A stretch of DNA of 62,816 bases, from positions 110,227 through 173,042 of the forward strand of contig NZ_JABAEF010000015.1 in the NCBI RefSeq assembly GCF_023701945.1, in the 5' to 3' direction. This DNA comes from Rhizobium sp. CG5 (GTDB lineage: Bacteria > Pseudomonadota > Alphaproteobacteria > Rhizobiales > Rhizobiaceae). This document shows, piece by piece, positions 16,769-24,710 of this stretch (positions are counted from its first letter, which is position 1; each line of letters starts with the position of its first letter). The notes under the pieces are model-generated. The model worked only from the letters and a program-made list of their open reading frames with translations, ran no database searches and was not told where the DNA came from. Both the position numbers and the translations under genes were made by a program.

Positions 16769-17149
16769 TCAAACAAGGGATCGAGGAGGCGTGAAAGGGG
16801 GGCGACAGGTGGAGCCAATGAAGGACGCCTGCGGATCAAGGTATTGCTGAGAGCCGGAATCCAGGTGAAGAACGACAGGGTTCCAAACCGGAAGAATGAC
16901 GTTGCACAGGCTGCATACGCTTTTGCAGCAAGCCTTCTGCTCGACAGGGTGGTGATCACCTTGTCCAGCTACGTCGCGTTTGGATGTTTCGATATGTTCA
17001 ACTGGGGATAAGTCGTTATTGCAAAGAGTGGGAGCGGCCTCGGCCATCGGCGCGACGAGGAACATAATTGCGACCAAAACGGCCAGCAATTGTCTCGCGC
17101 ATCTTCGAATGGTTTGGTTTGCGGCGAACATGTTTTCGCTGGGACCCAA
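16769..17149 (-). CDS. Small exported Cys-rich protein
   Basis: Up to 126 residues; a nearer Met at residue 7 may be the true start. A signal segment (LLAVLVAIMFLVAPMAEAA) is followed by a region with His (DVAGQGDHHPVEQKA) and cysteines KACCKSVCSLCNVIL, and the end is STCRPPFTPPRSLV. This repeats the plan of four other small proteins here: signal, CC pair, then a PP-rich C-terminus. It precedes the multicopper oxidase gene by 97 bases on the same strand. A FixK/FNR-like site lies 44 bases upstream of the start. Function unknown; metal binding inferred. Confidence 0.6.
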   Translation of the reverse strand: MGPSENMFAANQTIRRCARQLLAVLVAIMFLVAPMAEAAPTLCNNDLSPVEHIETSKRDVAGQGDHHPVEQKACCKSVCSLCNVILPVWNPVVLHLDSGSQQYLDPQASFIGSTCRPPFTPPRSLV

Positions 17150-17192
17150 TTGTCATATTCAAGCACGATACCATGCCGTTGCAGGAGTTGCG

Positions 17193-17206
17193 TTGATCTT
17201 GATCAA
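17193..17206. promoter_or_regulatory. FixK/FNR-type box between divergent genes
   Basis: Sequence TTGATCTTGATCAA is a perfect TTGAT-N4-ATCAA anaerobox. It lies 93 bases before the cytochrome c' start (17300) and 43 bases before the divergent small Cys-protein gene (17149). In rhizobia such sites bind FixK or FnrN under low oxygen. Which of the two genes it controls cannot be decided from sequence. Confidence 0.65.
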
Positions 17207-17299
17207 ACGCGAGGAGGTTTCGAGCCCCGAAGGTCGAGCCTCCATATGCTCGGATGGTCAAAACTGGGAGGAAGAGCCTCCGGGAAAAGGGAGTGTAGC

Positions 17300-17872
17300 A
17301 TGGGGATGAATGCGAGCGCGACGAAACTGGCCACTCTTGTGCTTCCAATAGTCGTTTTCGCCACGGCCGTCTCCGTAGCAACCGCTCAAACCGCCGCGCC
17401 CGGCAACGTAGTCAAAAGACAGGACGGCATGAAGGCGATGGCAAACGCCGCCAAGATCATCAACTCGATGTTCAAGGACACGTCACCCTACGACGCGAAA
17501 GCGTTCAAAGCGGCCGCCGAGACTATTCGGGCTCACTCGGGAGATAGCCTGTCGGCGTTGTTCGACGGTTCCGCCAACACGGCTGGCTCGAAAGCCAGCG
17601 CAAGCATCGAAACCGACCGTCAACAGTTCGACAAGTTGGCTGACGATCTTGGCATCTACGCGTCCGCGCTGTCTATCGCAGCTGACCGAAATCCCGACAC
17701 GCTTGGCCCAGGAACGCGGATGAAGGGGGGCGAGGCCATGATGGGCGGACCCCTGGCAAAGAAGATGGATGCCGCACGAGAAGCGGAATCAATGCCCGCC
17801 GAACATGCCTTTCACCTGATGCTTCAAACATGCACCTCTTGCCACGCGAAGTTCCGGATCGAGGGGAAGTAG
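17300..17872 (+). CDS. Cytochrome c' / c556 family periplasmic cytochrome
   Basis: 190 residues from ATG 17300. A signal peptide (TLVLPIVVFATAVSVATA) precedes a mostly helical domain with the haem site at the very C-terminus (LMLQTCTSCHAKFRIEGK), the cytochrome c' arrangement. Near the start is VVKRQDGMKAMANAAKII, a typical first helix of this four-helix family with the Arg-x-x-x-Met axial region. These cytochromes bind NO or act as periplasmic electron carriers. A FixK/FNR-type site 93 bases upstream suggests low-oxygen expression. Another in-frame ATG lies two codons later. Confidence 0.9.
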   Translation: MGMNASATKLATLVLPIVVFATAVSVATAQTAAPGNVVKRQDGMKAMANAAKIINSMFKDTSPYDAKAFKAAAETIRAHSGDSLSALFDGSANTAGSKASASIETDRQQFDKLADDLGIYASALSIAADRNPDTLGPGTRMKGGEAMMGGPLAKKMDAAREAESMPAEHAFHLMLQTCTSCHAKFRIEGK

Positions 17873-18049
17873 CGAAATCCCAATGGATGCCTCCAAGTGT
17901 GATCGGGTCGAGGCTGTTGGCTTTGGAATTTCGTTCAACTGCCACCCGTTCTCCAGGTATCCCGAGCGACCGGGCGGCTGGGTTCTTTTTTTACGGTGTT
18001 TGCAACAGCTTTCGTCAGAAGTGGAGATGAAGGCAGGAAGGATAAGCCC

Positions 18050-18493
18050 TCACTTCATAGCGTTAACCCCAAACCGGGCATTGATTTCCGGGGTGTCCTT
18101 TTCCGTCGCGTTCGCAATCTCTTCAATGATCGGGCAATCCGGTCTATCGTTGCCTTGGCAATGGTTCGCCAGGTGCTTCAGGGTCTTGGTCATGGCTTGT
18201 ATTGCAGCCGCCTTGCGTTCCAGTTCGGCGATATGCTCAAGAGCAATCGCCTTGACGTCCGCACTCGCTCTGGATCGGTCACGCCATAAGGCCAGAAGCG
18301 TTTTCATCTGCTCCACTGAAAAACCGAGGTCCCGGGCTCCTCGGACAAACCGCAATGTATGAATGTCGTTGTCGCTGTAAGTGCGATAGCTCGCCTCCGT
18401 CCGGTGTGCGGGGCTTATCAGCTTGATCTGCTCATAATAGCGGATCATTTTAGTCGAAACGCCGCTCGCTTTTGAGGCTTGTCCGATATTCAT
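18050..18493 (-). CDS. MerR-family copper regulator (CueR/HmrR)
   Basis: 147 residues from ATG 18493, where the MNIGQASKASGVSTKMIRYYE start matches MerR winged-helix N-termini; the frame is open upstream but unrelated. Metal-site residues match the monovalent class: Ser at position 77, Cys-112 and Cys-120 in NHCQGNDRPDCPII, exactly the CueR spacing. It should activate copA and other promoters with 19-base spacers when Cu(I) (or Ag/Au) is bound. It follows copA by 55 bases on the same strand, so it is probably co-transcribed and autoregulated from the copA promoter at 21062-21092. Confidence 0.92.
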   Translation of the reverse strand: MNIGQASKASGVSTKMIRYYEQIKLISPAHRTEASYRTYSDNDIHTLRFVRGARDLGFSVEQMKTLLALWRDRSRASADVKAIALEHIAELERKAAAIQAMTKTLKHLANHCQGNDRPDCPIIEEIANATEKDTPEINARFGVNAMK

Positions 18494-18548
18494 TTTGATA
18501 TCCTTCCAGGAGTGGACGGGCGTCCGGCGAGAACCGGACGCCAAGTTT

Positions 18549-21029
18549 TCATGCCGGAGTTGCCCGACGAAGCCGGAGCGCATTGCCCAATACAAACACA
18601 CTCGACATCGCCATCGCAGCCGCTGCAAATATGGGCGACATCAGAGTGCCGTTCACAGGATACAGCACTCCGGCGGCAACAGGGATCAGGAGGACGTTGT
18701 AGGCGAATGCCCAAAACAAGTTCTGCTTGATGTTCAGGATCGTGGCCTTGCTGAGAGCGATGGCCTTCGGCACACCGTTCAGGTCTCCGGACATCAGCAC
18801 GACATCGGCACTTTCAATTGCGATATCGGTTCCTGTCCCTACCGCCAGGCCTATGTCGGCCTCGGTCAGGGCAGGAGCATCGTTGATGCCGTCACCGATG
18901 AAGGCCACCTTTCGGTTGCCGTGCCGAAGTCTCTTGACCGCCTCGACCTTTCCTTCCGGCAAAACCTCTGCGATGACTTCGTCGATACCAAGCTGCCTGG
19001 CAATCGCCTCGGCGGTGCGACGGTTATCTCCGGTGATCATCGCCACTTTAAGACCGAGGTTATGCAAGGCCTTGATCGCCTGAGGTGTGGTTTCCTTCAT
19101 TGGATCGGAAACGGCGATGATGGCCGCCAGACGTCCATCGATTGCCGCGTAGAGCGGAGACTTGCCGCTGTCACCGAGCCGTTCGGCGTCGCGGGCGAAC
19201 CTCGAAACATCGATCTTGTGTAGCTGCAGGGCGCGGTCAGCACCAACAAGGATGTCCGATCCGTCCACTGTCCCGCGCACACCAAATCCAGGTGTCGCCA
19301 CGAAATTCGTCACAGGGGCCAAACCGACGCCTTTCGCCTTCGCTGCCGATACGATGGCTTCGGCAATCGGATGCTCGGACAAAGACTCCAGGCTGGCAAC
19401 CAGAGCCAGAACCCGGTCTGCATCGAAACCGTCGGCAATGATGAAGTCTGTCAGCTCCGGGCGTCCCTTGGTCAGCGTTCCGGTCTTGTCGAGAGCGACG
19501 ACATCTGTCTCACGCAGGTTTTGCAAAGCCTCACCCTTGCGGAACAGGATGCCGAGTTCAGCCGCACGACCAGTGCCGACCATGATCGAGGTCGGCGTTG
19601 CCAGACCCATCGCACAGGGGCAGGCGATGATGAGAACCGCGACCGCGTTGACCAGCGCAAAGGTCAGCGCAGGAGAGGGGCCAAAGACGTACCAGGCAAC
19701 GAACGTGAGGACAGCCGCGAGGATCACCGCCGGGACGAACCAGCCGGTCACCTTATCGACGAGCGCCTGGATCGGCAGCTTTGAACCCTGCGCCGCCTCG
19801 ACCATCTTGATGATCTGGGCAAGCAGCGTGTCGCTGCCGACCTTGGTGGCCTTGAAGGTGAAAGACCCTGTCTTGTTGATGGTGCCGCCGACAACCTCGC
19901 TATCCGAAGACTTCTGGACGGGTACAGGCTCTCCGGTGATCATGGATTCGTCGACGTACGAGCTGCCGTCCACCACAGTGCCGTCGACCGGGATTTTCTC
20001 ACCGGGTCTGATCCGGATGACGTCGCCGACGACAACGTCGCTGATCTGAATTTCGACGAATTCACCTCCATGCGAGACGAAGGCCGTCTTGGGTTGCAGT
20101 CCGACGAGCCGCTTGATGGCCTGGCTGGTCCGGCCCTTGGCGCGAGCTTCGAGGTATCGACCGAGCAGGATCAGCGTGACGATGACGGCCGCAGCCTCGT
20201 AATAGACATTCGCGGTTCCTGGAGGCAGAAGGCCAGACAAAAAGGTTGCAACGACCGAATAACCCCAGGCCGCAGACGTACCAAGGACGACAAGCGAATT
20301 CATATCAGGCGTCCAGCGCAACAGGTTTGGCACACCCTTCTGGAAGAACCTCAGACCCGGACCAAACAGAACCAAGGTTGCCAGCACGAACTGGAGATAC
20401 AGATTGTTACGCATCCCAATGGTGTCCATGATCAGTTCATGGACGCCGGGAATGAAGTGAGAGCCCATTTCTAGCACGAAGAGCGGCAGTGTCAGCAACG
20501 CCGAGAATACCAGCATACTTTTCAGGGTGCGCATTTCGACGGTGCGACGGTCCTCACCTTCATCGCCGGCATCAGCAACCACCTTGCGGACGTCATATCC
20601 GGCACCCCGGACGGCGGCCTCAAGCGCCGTGATCTCAGTCGATCCGGAAATCAGACGAACGGTCGCCTTCTCCGTAGCAAGGTTCACAGCCGCGTCGATG
20701 ACACCGGGGACTGCCTTCAGCGCCTTTTCCACACGAGAAACGCACGAGGCGCAGGTCATACCTTCGATGCTAAGTTCTTGGGTGACAATCTTGGGCTCGT
20801 ACCCGGCCTTTTCGATTGCGCGGAGTACCCCGTTGGGGTCCGGCGTTCCGGTAAAGTGAACGGTTGCACGTTCCGTAGCCAAGTTAACATTGGCCGAGGC
20901 CACGCCGGGGACGGCAGCAATGGCTTTTTCCACGCGCACGACGCAGGAAGCGCATGTCATTCCCTCGATGCCAAAATCGGTCGCGATGGGCACTGGAAAC
21001 GCTGGTGTGATCTTCGATATTGCAGTCAT
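18549..21029 (-). CDS. copA: Cu(I)-exporting P1B-ATPase CopA with two HMA domains
   Basis: 826 residues from ATG 21029. Two N-terminal HMA domains each carry EGMTCASC (around residues 23 and 91). The ATPase core follows, with eight membrane segments, GEPVPVQ phosphatase loop, CPC site in LIIACPCAMGLATPTS, phosphorylation site DKTGTLTKGRP and GDGINDAPAL hinge. It exports cytoplasmic Cu(I). The promoter directly upstream is a classic CueR/HmrR type, and the cueR-like gene follows. A longer frame to 21092 would run through the promoter, so it is rejected. Confidence 0.95.
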   Translation of the reverse strand: MTAISKITPAFPVPIATDFGIEGMTCASCVVRVEKAIAAVPGVASANVNLATERATVHFTGTPDPNGVLRAIEKAGYEPKIVTQELSIEGMTCASCVSRVEKALKAVPGVIDAAVNLATEKATVRLISGSTEITALEAAVRGAGYDVRKVVADAGDEGEDRRTVEMRTLKSMLVFSALLTLPLFVLEMGSHFIPGVHELIMDTIGMRNNLYLQFVLATLVLFGPGLRFFQKGVPNLLRWTPDMNSLVVLGTSAAWGYSVVATFLSGLLPPGTANVYYEAAAVIVTLILLGRYLEARAKGRTSQAIKRLVGLQPKTAFVSHGGEFVEIQISDVVVGDVIRIRPGEKIPVDGTVVDGSSYVDESMITGEPVPVQKSSDSEVVGGTINKTGSFTFKATKVGSDTLLAQIIKMVEAAQGSKLPIQALVDKVTGWFVPAVILAAVLTFVAWYVFGPSPALTFALVNAVAVLIIACPCAMGLATPTSIMVGTGRAAELGILFRKGEALQNLRETDVVALDKTGTLTKGRPELTDFIIADGFDADRVLALVASLESLSEHPIAEAIVSAAKAKGVGLAPVTNFVATPGFGVRGTVDGSDILVGADRALQLHKIDVSRFARDAERLGDSGKSPLYAAIDGRLAAIIAVSDPMKETTPQAIKALHNLGLKVAMITGDNRRTAEAIARQLGIDEVIAEVLPEGKVEAVKRLRHGNRKVAFIGDGINDAPALTEADIGLAVGTGTDIAIESADVVLMSGDLNGVPKAIALSKATILNIKQNLFWAFAYNVLLIPVAAGVLYPVNGTLMSPIFAAAAMAMSSVFVLGNALRLRRATPA

Positions 21030-21061
21030 CGGATGGGTGTCCTTTTCCTTAACTGCATAGA

Positions 21062-21092
21062 TAGATAAACCTTCCCAGCATGGTAAGGTCAA
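21062..21092 (-). promoter_or_regulatory. CueR/HmrR-type promoter of copA
   Basis: Minus strand: -35 TTGACC (21087-21092), 19-base spacer, -10 TATCTA (21062-21067). The dyad reads ACCTTACCATGCTGGGAAGG on the minus strand, the normal CueR/HmrR operator (ACCTTCC-N7-GGAAGGT) with one mismatch. The copA start is 33 bases downstream of the -10. Confidence 0.9.
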
Positions 21093-21194
21093 GCGATGTT
21101 TTGCAAGCGCGTGGATGAACGTTGCACAGGGCGCGAATGCGGGCGAGAATGAGGGTGTCGCAAGGGATCAAATCTTCGAACCTTGGAGGGCGAT

Positions 21195-21857
21195 ATGAGG
21201 CAGCGAGAGGATTCGGCGACACCAGCGGCCACAGTTGCGTTCGTAGATATCGCGGGATTCAGCGCTATTTCGGACGTTTATGGTGACGCGGCTGCCCTTG
21301 TCGTGCTTGAAGTATTCGAGGGCATGGTCCGCGACGCCCTCAGCGGCTATGAGCCCCCAATCAAATGGATCGGCGATGAGGCGATGCTCGCGTTTCCCGA
21401 GCCAGATACAGCGATCCAGGTGCTCGGAACGCTGTTGCAGGCATGTCGTAAAGAATCCCGGCTACCTCTCACTCGGGCGGGACTTAACCATGGGCCCGTC
21501 ATCCACAGAGCTGGTGATCTATTTGGATCGACCATCAACATTGCAGCACGAATCACCGCGCTCGCATCGCCTGGGCAATTGCTTGCAACTCAGCCCATTG
21601 CCGAGGCAGCTGTCACAAGGGGTATCGCGGTACGAGACCTCGGCATGGTGGCACTTAGATCGGTAACCGGGGAAGTCCCTCTCTACGAGATCGAGCTTGC
21701 TCCGTCGGCTGACCCGGCCTGGATCGATCCCGTGTGTAAGATGCACGCGCCATACTCATCCTACAGGCGGGCCGCGCCGGATGGACCGTGGTTTTGTTCG
21801 CCTCGTTGTGAGGAATCATATCGGCGATCGCCGCGGACCTACGAGGTGCCCCGCTGA
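21195..21857 (+). CDS. Class III nucleotide cyclase with C-terminal YHS metal-binding domain
   Basis: 220 residues from ATG 21195, preceded by GGAGGG. Residues 10-170 are a soluble class III cyclase domain: VAFVDIAGFSAISDVYGD, PIKWIGDEAMLAFPEP and LFGSTINIAARITAL hold the two metal Asp residues, the Lys and the Asn/Arg pair. The C-terminal 40 residues are a YHS domain: IDPVCKMHAPYSSYRRA then WFCSPRCEESYRR, with three cysteines placed to bind metal. YHS domains also occur in copper ATPases and mercury proteins. Divergent from copA. A metal-controlled cyclic-nucleotide signal is an attractive inference. Confidence 0.85.
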   Translation: MRQREDSATPAATVAFVDIAGFSAISDVYGDAAALVVLEVFEGMVRDALSGYEPPIKWIGDEAMLAFPEPDTAIQVLGTLLQACRKESRLPLTRAGLNHGPVIHRAGDLFGSTINIAARITALASPGQLLATQPIAEAAVTRGIAVRDLGMVALRSVTGEVPLYEIELAPSADPAWIDPVCKMHAPYSSYRRAAPDGPWFCSPRCEESYRRSPRTYEVPR

Positions 21858-21946
21858 AGTGACAAGGCAACCCCTGGCCAGTGAATGGCGATCCCAGCCT
21901 CGGCACGATTCTCAATCCGTGAGTTCGGTGGGCGGGCGACAGAGAT

Positions 21947-22510
21947 TCAATGATCCCGTGTAGAGCTACCTCGGCGTCGGGATATCTCCCTGTAGAGCGC
22001 TTCCGGCGAGACACCAATTTCGTCTGCCAAACCTCGCCAGTCGCCTCTTGCTGGCAAGGCATCATCGTTCCAGGCTATCCAAGCATCCAGGCGGGCACTG
22101 ACCGTTCTGAGCGCAGCAATTTCTGACCGCTTTCTGGCGCTCACCAGTTCGCGCGAGAGATGTGCCATCCATTCCCTTGCAAAAATCAGGTCATGTTCCA
22201 GCATTTTTCGGACCGCAGGAACGGGCACCAGTAAAGCTTCGGTTGCTGCCGCCGCGACAGCGTCGCAATGATACCGCTCTGAAAACAGCGAAGCTTCAGC
22301 CAGTACGGTGCCTGCCGTCGAGCGCTGCAAAAGCGCCTGGTTTCCATCTGCCTGGAAACGGACGAGGTTCACACACCCTCCCGCGATAAGAAAGAGCATG
22401 TGCACCGGATCGTCCCGGTGGAATAGATGCTCGCCCTTTACAAAGGACTTTTGAGCAACGGCTTTGGTCGTCAGGTGGCTGACAATTTTTTCCGACATGA
22501 CAGCTATCAT
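21947..22510 (-). CDS. Crp/Fnr-superfamily transcription regulator
   Basis: About 187 residues; in-frame ATGs at 22525, 22510 and 22498 leave the exact start open. The N-terminal cyclic-nucleotide-binding-like fold is visible in FVKGEHLFHRDDPVHMLFLIAGGCVNLVR and in STAGTVLAEASLFSERYHCDAVA. The C-terminus holds a short helix-turn-helix (GDWRGLADEIGVSPEALYREIS). It has no CxxC-type Fe-S cysteines as in Fnr, so it is closer to cAMP-type or unassigned members. It is encoded between the YHS cyclase and the Spy-like gene (divergent, 59 bases), so it may respond to the cyclase product or control the Spy-like gene; this is inference. Confidence 0.85.
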   Translation of the reverse strand: MIAVMSEKIVSHLTTKAVAQKSFVKGEHLFHRDDPVHMLFLIAGGCVNLVRFQADGNQALLQRSTAGTVLAEASLFSERYHCDAVAAAATEALLVPVPAVRKMLEHDLIFAREWMAHLSRELVSARKRSEIAALRTVSARLDAWIAWNDDALPARGDWRGLADEIGVSPEALYREISRRRGSSTRDH

Positions 22511-22569
22511 GTCTCCGCCAGTCATTAGTTGGCAAGGTCCTCTTATCGAAACAAGCCTGCCGAGGAACC

Positions 22570-23088
22570 ATGAAATCTCTATTGGTCGCGCTCCTTTTCT
22601 TGCTTCTGCCTTTTTCCGCGCTGGCGCAGGAAAAGCACACGCATTCCTCGCCTTATGTTGGGCAGCAGATGCGCGAAATTAAAAGTCTGTCGGCAGAAGA
22701 CATCGCGGAACTGGAGGAAGGAGGAGGGTGGGGGTTAGCGAAGGCCGCCGAGTTGAACGGCATGCCAGGACCCTCGCATGTTCTGAAAATGAAGCATGAG
22801 TTAGGACTGACGGCGAACCAGGACGCTTCGACAGTGCGAATTTTCAACGGGATGCGAGAAGACGCCATCGAGGAGGGAAGAAACTTGATCGCTCGGGAAA
22901 CGGCGCTGGAGGTCGGATTTCGCAAGCGCTCTATTTCTCCTAAAGCTCTCCAGGAGCGAATTCGCGAGATCGAAACAAGCCGCTCAAATCTGCGTTATAT
23001 TCATCTTTCGGCTCACCTAGAGATGATGGGTGTTTTGAAGGAGGAACAGGTCAATCTGTACAATGACCTGCGCGGATATTCTCCCTGA
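22570..23088 (+). CDS. Spy/CpxP-like periplasmic metal-responsive protein
   Basis: 172 residues with a clear signal peptide (MKSLLVALLFLLLPFSALA). After a His-containing start (EKHTHSSPYVGQQ) the protein is helical: AAELNGMPGPSHVLKMKHELGL followed by LTANQDASTVRIF, the LTxxQ motif of the Spy/CpxP/CnrX group. These periplasmic helical proteins act as chaperones or metal sensors. It is transcribed divergently from the Crp/Fnr gene. A strong terminator hairpin lies at 23204-23237. Family placement is by motif; metal specificity is not readable. Confidence 0.78.
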   Translation: MKSLLVALLFLLLPFSALAQEKHTHSSPYVGQQMREIKSLSAEDIAELEEGGGWGLAKAAELNGMPGPSHVLKMKHELGLTANQDASTVRIFNGMREDAIEEGRNLIARETALEVGFRKRSISPKALQERIREIETSRSNLRYIHLSAHLEMMGVLKEEQVNLYNDLRGYSP

Positions 23089-23203
23089 CCGGTTGCAGGC
23101 TGCGATCAACTTAGATCGAAAACATGATCCGAAGAACTCTTTTCGAAACATGGCCCGTTTGATGCGATCTGCTCGTTGGCTCTCTATCTGAACCTCGTCA
23201 ATC

Positions 23204-23237
23204 ACACGCGCCGTCGAGATGGCGCGTGTTTGTTTGT
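23204..23237 (+). terminator. Intrinsic terminator after the Spy-like gene
   Basis: Perfect 9-bp stem ACACGCGCC (23204-23212) and GGCGCGTGT (23221-23229) with an 8-base loop, followed by TTGTTTGT on the plus strand. It lies 116 bases after the Spy-like stop. The T-rich side is on the plus strand, so it mainly serves rightward transcription, though it could also end copZ from the other side. Confidence 0.8.
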
Positions 23238-23257
23238 GCGTGCTGAGCCCGAAGATT

Positions 23258-23479
23258 TTAGGCGACGTGGCTGCAGCAGGATTTCTTAAAAGACGCCCCA
23301 TATCCGGCGCTCGCAATCGACGCGATAAATGCTTCGGACGCCATTTGCGACTCGATTGATACGGTCTTGGTGCTCAGATCGACAGCCACCGAAGCGCTCG
23401 GATCGACGGTCTTTACAGCCTTTTCTACGGTGCTGACGCAGTGACCGCAGGTCATGTCGGGTATGTTGAGATGATACAT
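23258..23479 (-). CDS. copZ: Copper chaperone, single HMA domain (CopZ-like)
   Basis: 73 residues from ATG 23479. It is a single heavy-metal-associated domain: NIPDMTCGHCVSTVEKAVKT with the MTCxxC site, and the usual beta-alpha-beta pattern, ending GYGASFKKSCCSHVA with an extra Cys pair. It should carry Cu(I) in the cytosol to CopA and to CueR. The frame is open far upstream but that part is not gene-like and the short start has the promoter 30 bases upstream. A CueR-type promoter (23509-23539) shows co-regulation with copA. Confidence 0.9.
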   Translation of the reverse strand: MYHLNIPDMTCGHCVSTVEKAVKTVDPSASVAVDLSTKTVSIESQMASEAFIASIASAGYGASFKKSCCSHVA

Positions 23480-23508
23480 TGGAAGTCTCCGATTAATGTG
23501 ACTGATGC

Positions 23509-23539
23509 AATGTGGTGCTTCCAACGGTGGGAGGGTCAA
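23509..23539 (-). promoter_or_regulatory. CueR/HmrR-type promoter of copZ
   Basis: Minus strand: -35 TTGACC (23534-23539), 19-base spacer containing CTCCCACCGTTGGAAG, -10 CACATT (23509-23514). The CTCCC/GGAAG halves resemble the operator before copA. It stands 30 bases upstream of copZ. Confidence 0.75.
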
Positions 23540-23701
23540 GGGCCTCCAGTCCGGATGTAACGTTTTTTGTATTTTCGGTACACGTGAAGGGATATTAACC
23601 GCTTGCGACCTTCCCTCGCGCCTGGAAGGAGTTGACTGCACATGTTCGTGAGATGTCTTCCAATGAAGAGGGCTCCTTGCCAGACTAACAACATGAGGTT
23701 C

Positions 23702-24067
23702 ATGAAAGTCATCCATCGACTGCTGTTCGTGACCGCCGTGCTCGGGATCATTGTCGGTCCCATTGGCATCCAGGCGGCTGACAGTGCGATGGCCGCCTCG
23801 GGGCCTGCCGCGATGGATAGTCTGGCCGGGGTTGGCATGCCTGACGACATGCCATGCTGTCCCGATGAACAACCGAGCAAACCAGACTGCGGGAGCAAGT
23901 CCTGCCCCCTGGCTGTGCTCTGTACGACGGCGATGGTCGGTCAGGTGGCGACCTCGCATTCATGGTTATTGAACGTCGGCTGGACCGCCTACCGGTTCCT
24001 TACTCCCCTTCACGCGGAGCTTGCCTCCTCACTGGTCGATCCGCCAGTACGTCCCCCAAGACTTTGA
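23702..24067 (+). CDS. Small exported Cys protein, copy 1 of a duplicated gene
   Basis: 121 residues from ATG 23702 (other in-frame ATGs lie at 23642 and 23693). A signal peptide MKVIHRLLFVTAVLGIIVG leads to DDMPCCPDEQPSKPDCGSKSCPLAVLC, with a CC pair and three more cysteines, then a second hydrophobic segment and the end SLVDPPVRPPRL. The same gene occurs again at 27172-27534 with the identical C-terminus. It belongs to the group of small exported Cys proteins with PP-rich ends in this island. It precedes the MerR/CDF block. Probable periplasmic or membrane-linked metal binding; no named family assigned. Confidence 0.68.
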   Translation: MKVIHRLLFVTAVLGIIVGPIGIQAADSAMAASGPAAMDSLAGVGMPDDMPCCPDEQPSKPDCGSKSCPLAVLCTTAMVGQVATSHSWLLNVGWTAYRFLTPLHAELASSLVDPPVRPPRL

Positions 24068-24139
24068 TCCCACGTCATTGAGTACGTTGTCGATTCGGCA
24101 CGGTCGCAGGCCTGCGTCCGTGCAGTACCGATGGCGATC
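24006..24139 (+). repeat. 134-bp direct repeat, copy 1
   Basis: Covers the 3' end of the small Cys-protein gene and about 70 non-coding bases after it. It matches 27473-27606 at 129 of 134 positions by eye, in the same direction. Similarity also extends left through the coding regions (23693 and 27163 onward) at a lower level. The non-coding part is as conserved as the coding part, which points to a recent duplication or gene conversion. Confidence 0.85.
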
Positions 24140-24300
24140 GGATCAAACCTGCTAAAAACTCAACAAGAGCCTTCTGATATTAATCGCTTCAGCATCTTTG
24201 CGACAGTCGGCTGCGCGACGCCGAGACGTTGGGCGACATCCACTTGCCAGGTCTCGTCCGCCGGAACTGTCGGTTGGAGTCTGCCAACACAGTTTTGATG

Positions 24301-24702
24301 TCAGCCTGAGGATCTTCCTCCCGCCATGGCGTCGATGATCCGGCAATCGGCCACCTGACCGAGACGGCATTCGGCTATCATCCGCCGCAGTTCCGTTTTC
24401 AGGTTCGTAAGACGGGCGATACGATCTTCCACGGCGTCGAGCTGGCTTTGCGCGATGCGGCTTGCATCCTCACACGATGCTTCCGGTTGTTCCTGGAGAG
24501 CCAGAAGAACGCGCACCGATGCCAGATCGAAACCAAGTTCCCGGGCATTCCGGATAAAGCACAGTCGTTGCGCGTCTGCTTCGCCATAGGTGCGACGGCC
24601 GTTGGACATCCTGGCTGGGATTGGGAGAACCCCGATGCGCTCGTAATAGCGAATTGTCTCTATGTTCACGCCAGATTTCTCGGATAAGTCGCCGATCTGC
24701 AT
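24301..24702 (-). CDS. MerR-family regulator for divalent metal (CadR/PbrR/ZntR-like)
   Basis: 133 residues starting MQIGDLSEKSGVNIETIRYYERIGV-type winged helix. Metal ligands readable are Cys-77 (EASCEDA), Cys-112 and Cys-120 (ECRLGQVADC). Cys at position 77 is the mark of +2 metal sensors (Zn, Cd, Pb), while CueR has Ser there; the 112/120 spacing is CueR-like, giving a mixed site. It is transcribed divergently from the HMA-CDF transporter, with a perfect 17-bp operator palindrome between them. It should activate the transporter and LspA genes. Confidence 0.9.
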   Translation of the reverse strand: MQIGDLSEKSGVNIETIRYYERIGVLPIPARMSNGRRTYGEADAQRLCFIRNARELGFDLASVRVLLALQEQPEASCEDASRIAQSQLDAVEDRIARLTNLKTELRRMIAECRLGQVADCRIIDAMAGGRSSG

Positions 24703-24710
24703 TTTTCATC

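Noticed and set aside
17208..17245. Possible CueR-like operator (GACCTTC...GAAACCTC on the minus strand) upstream of 16769-17149
   Set aside because: The halves are not a good dyad and the -10 at 19-base spacing is poor; the FixK/FNR box is the more convincing site.
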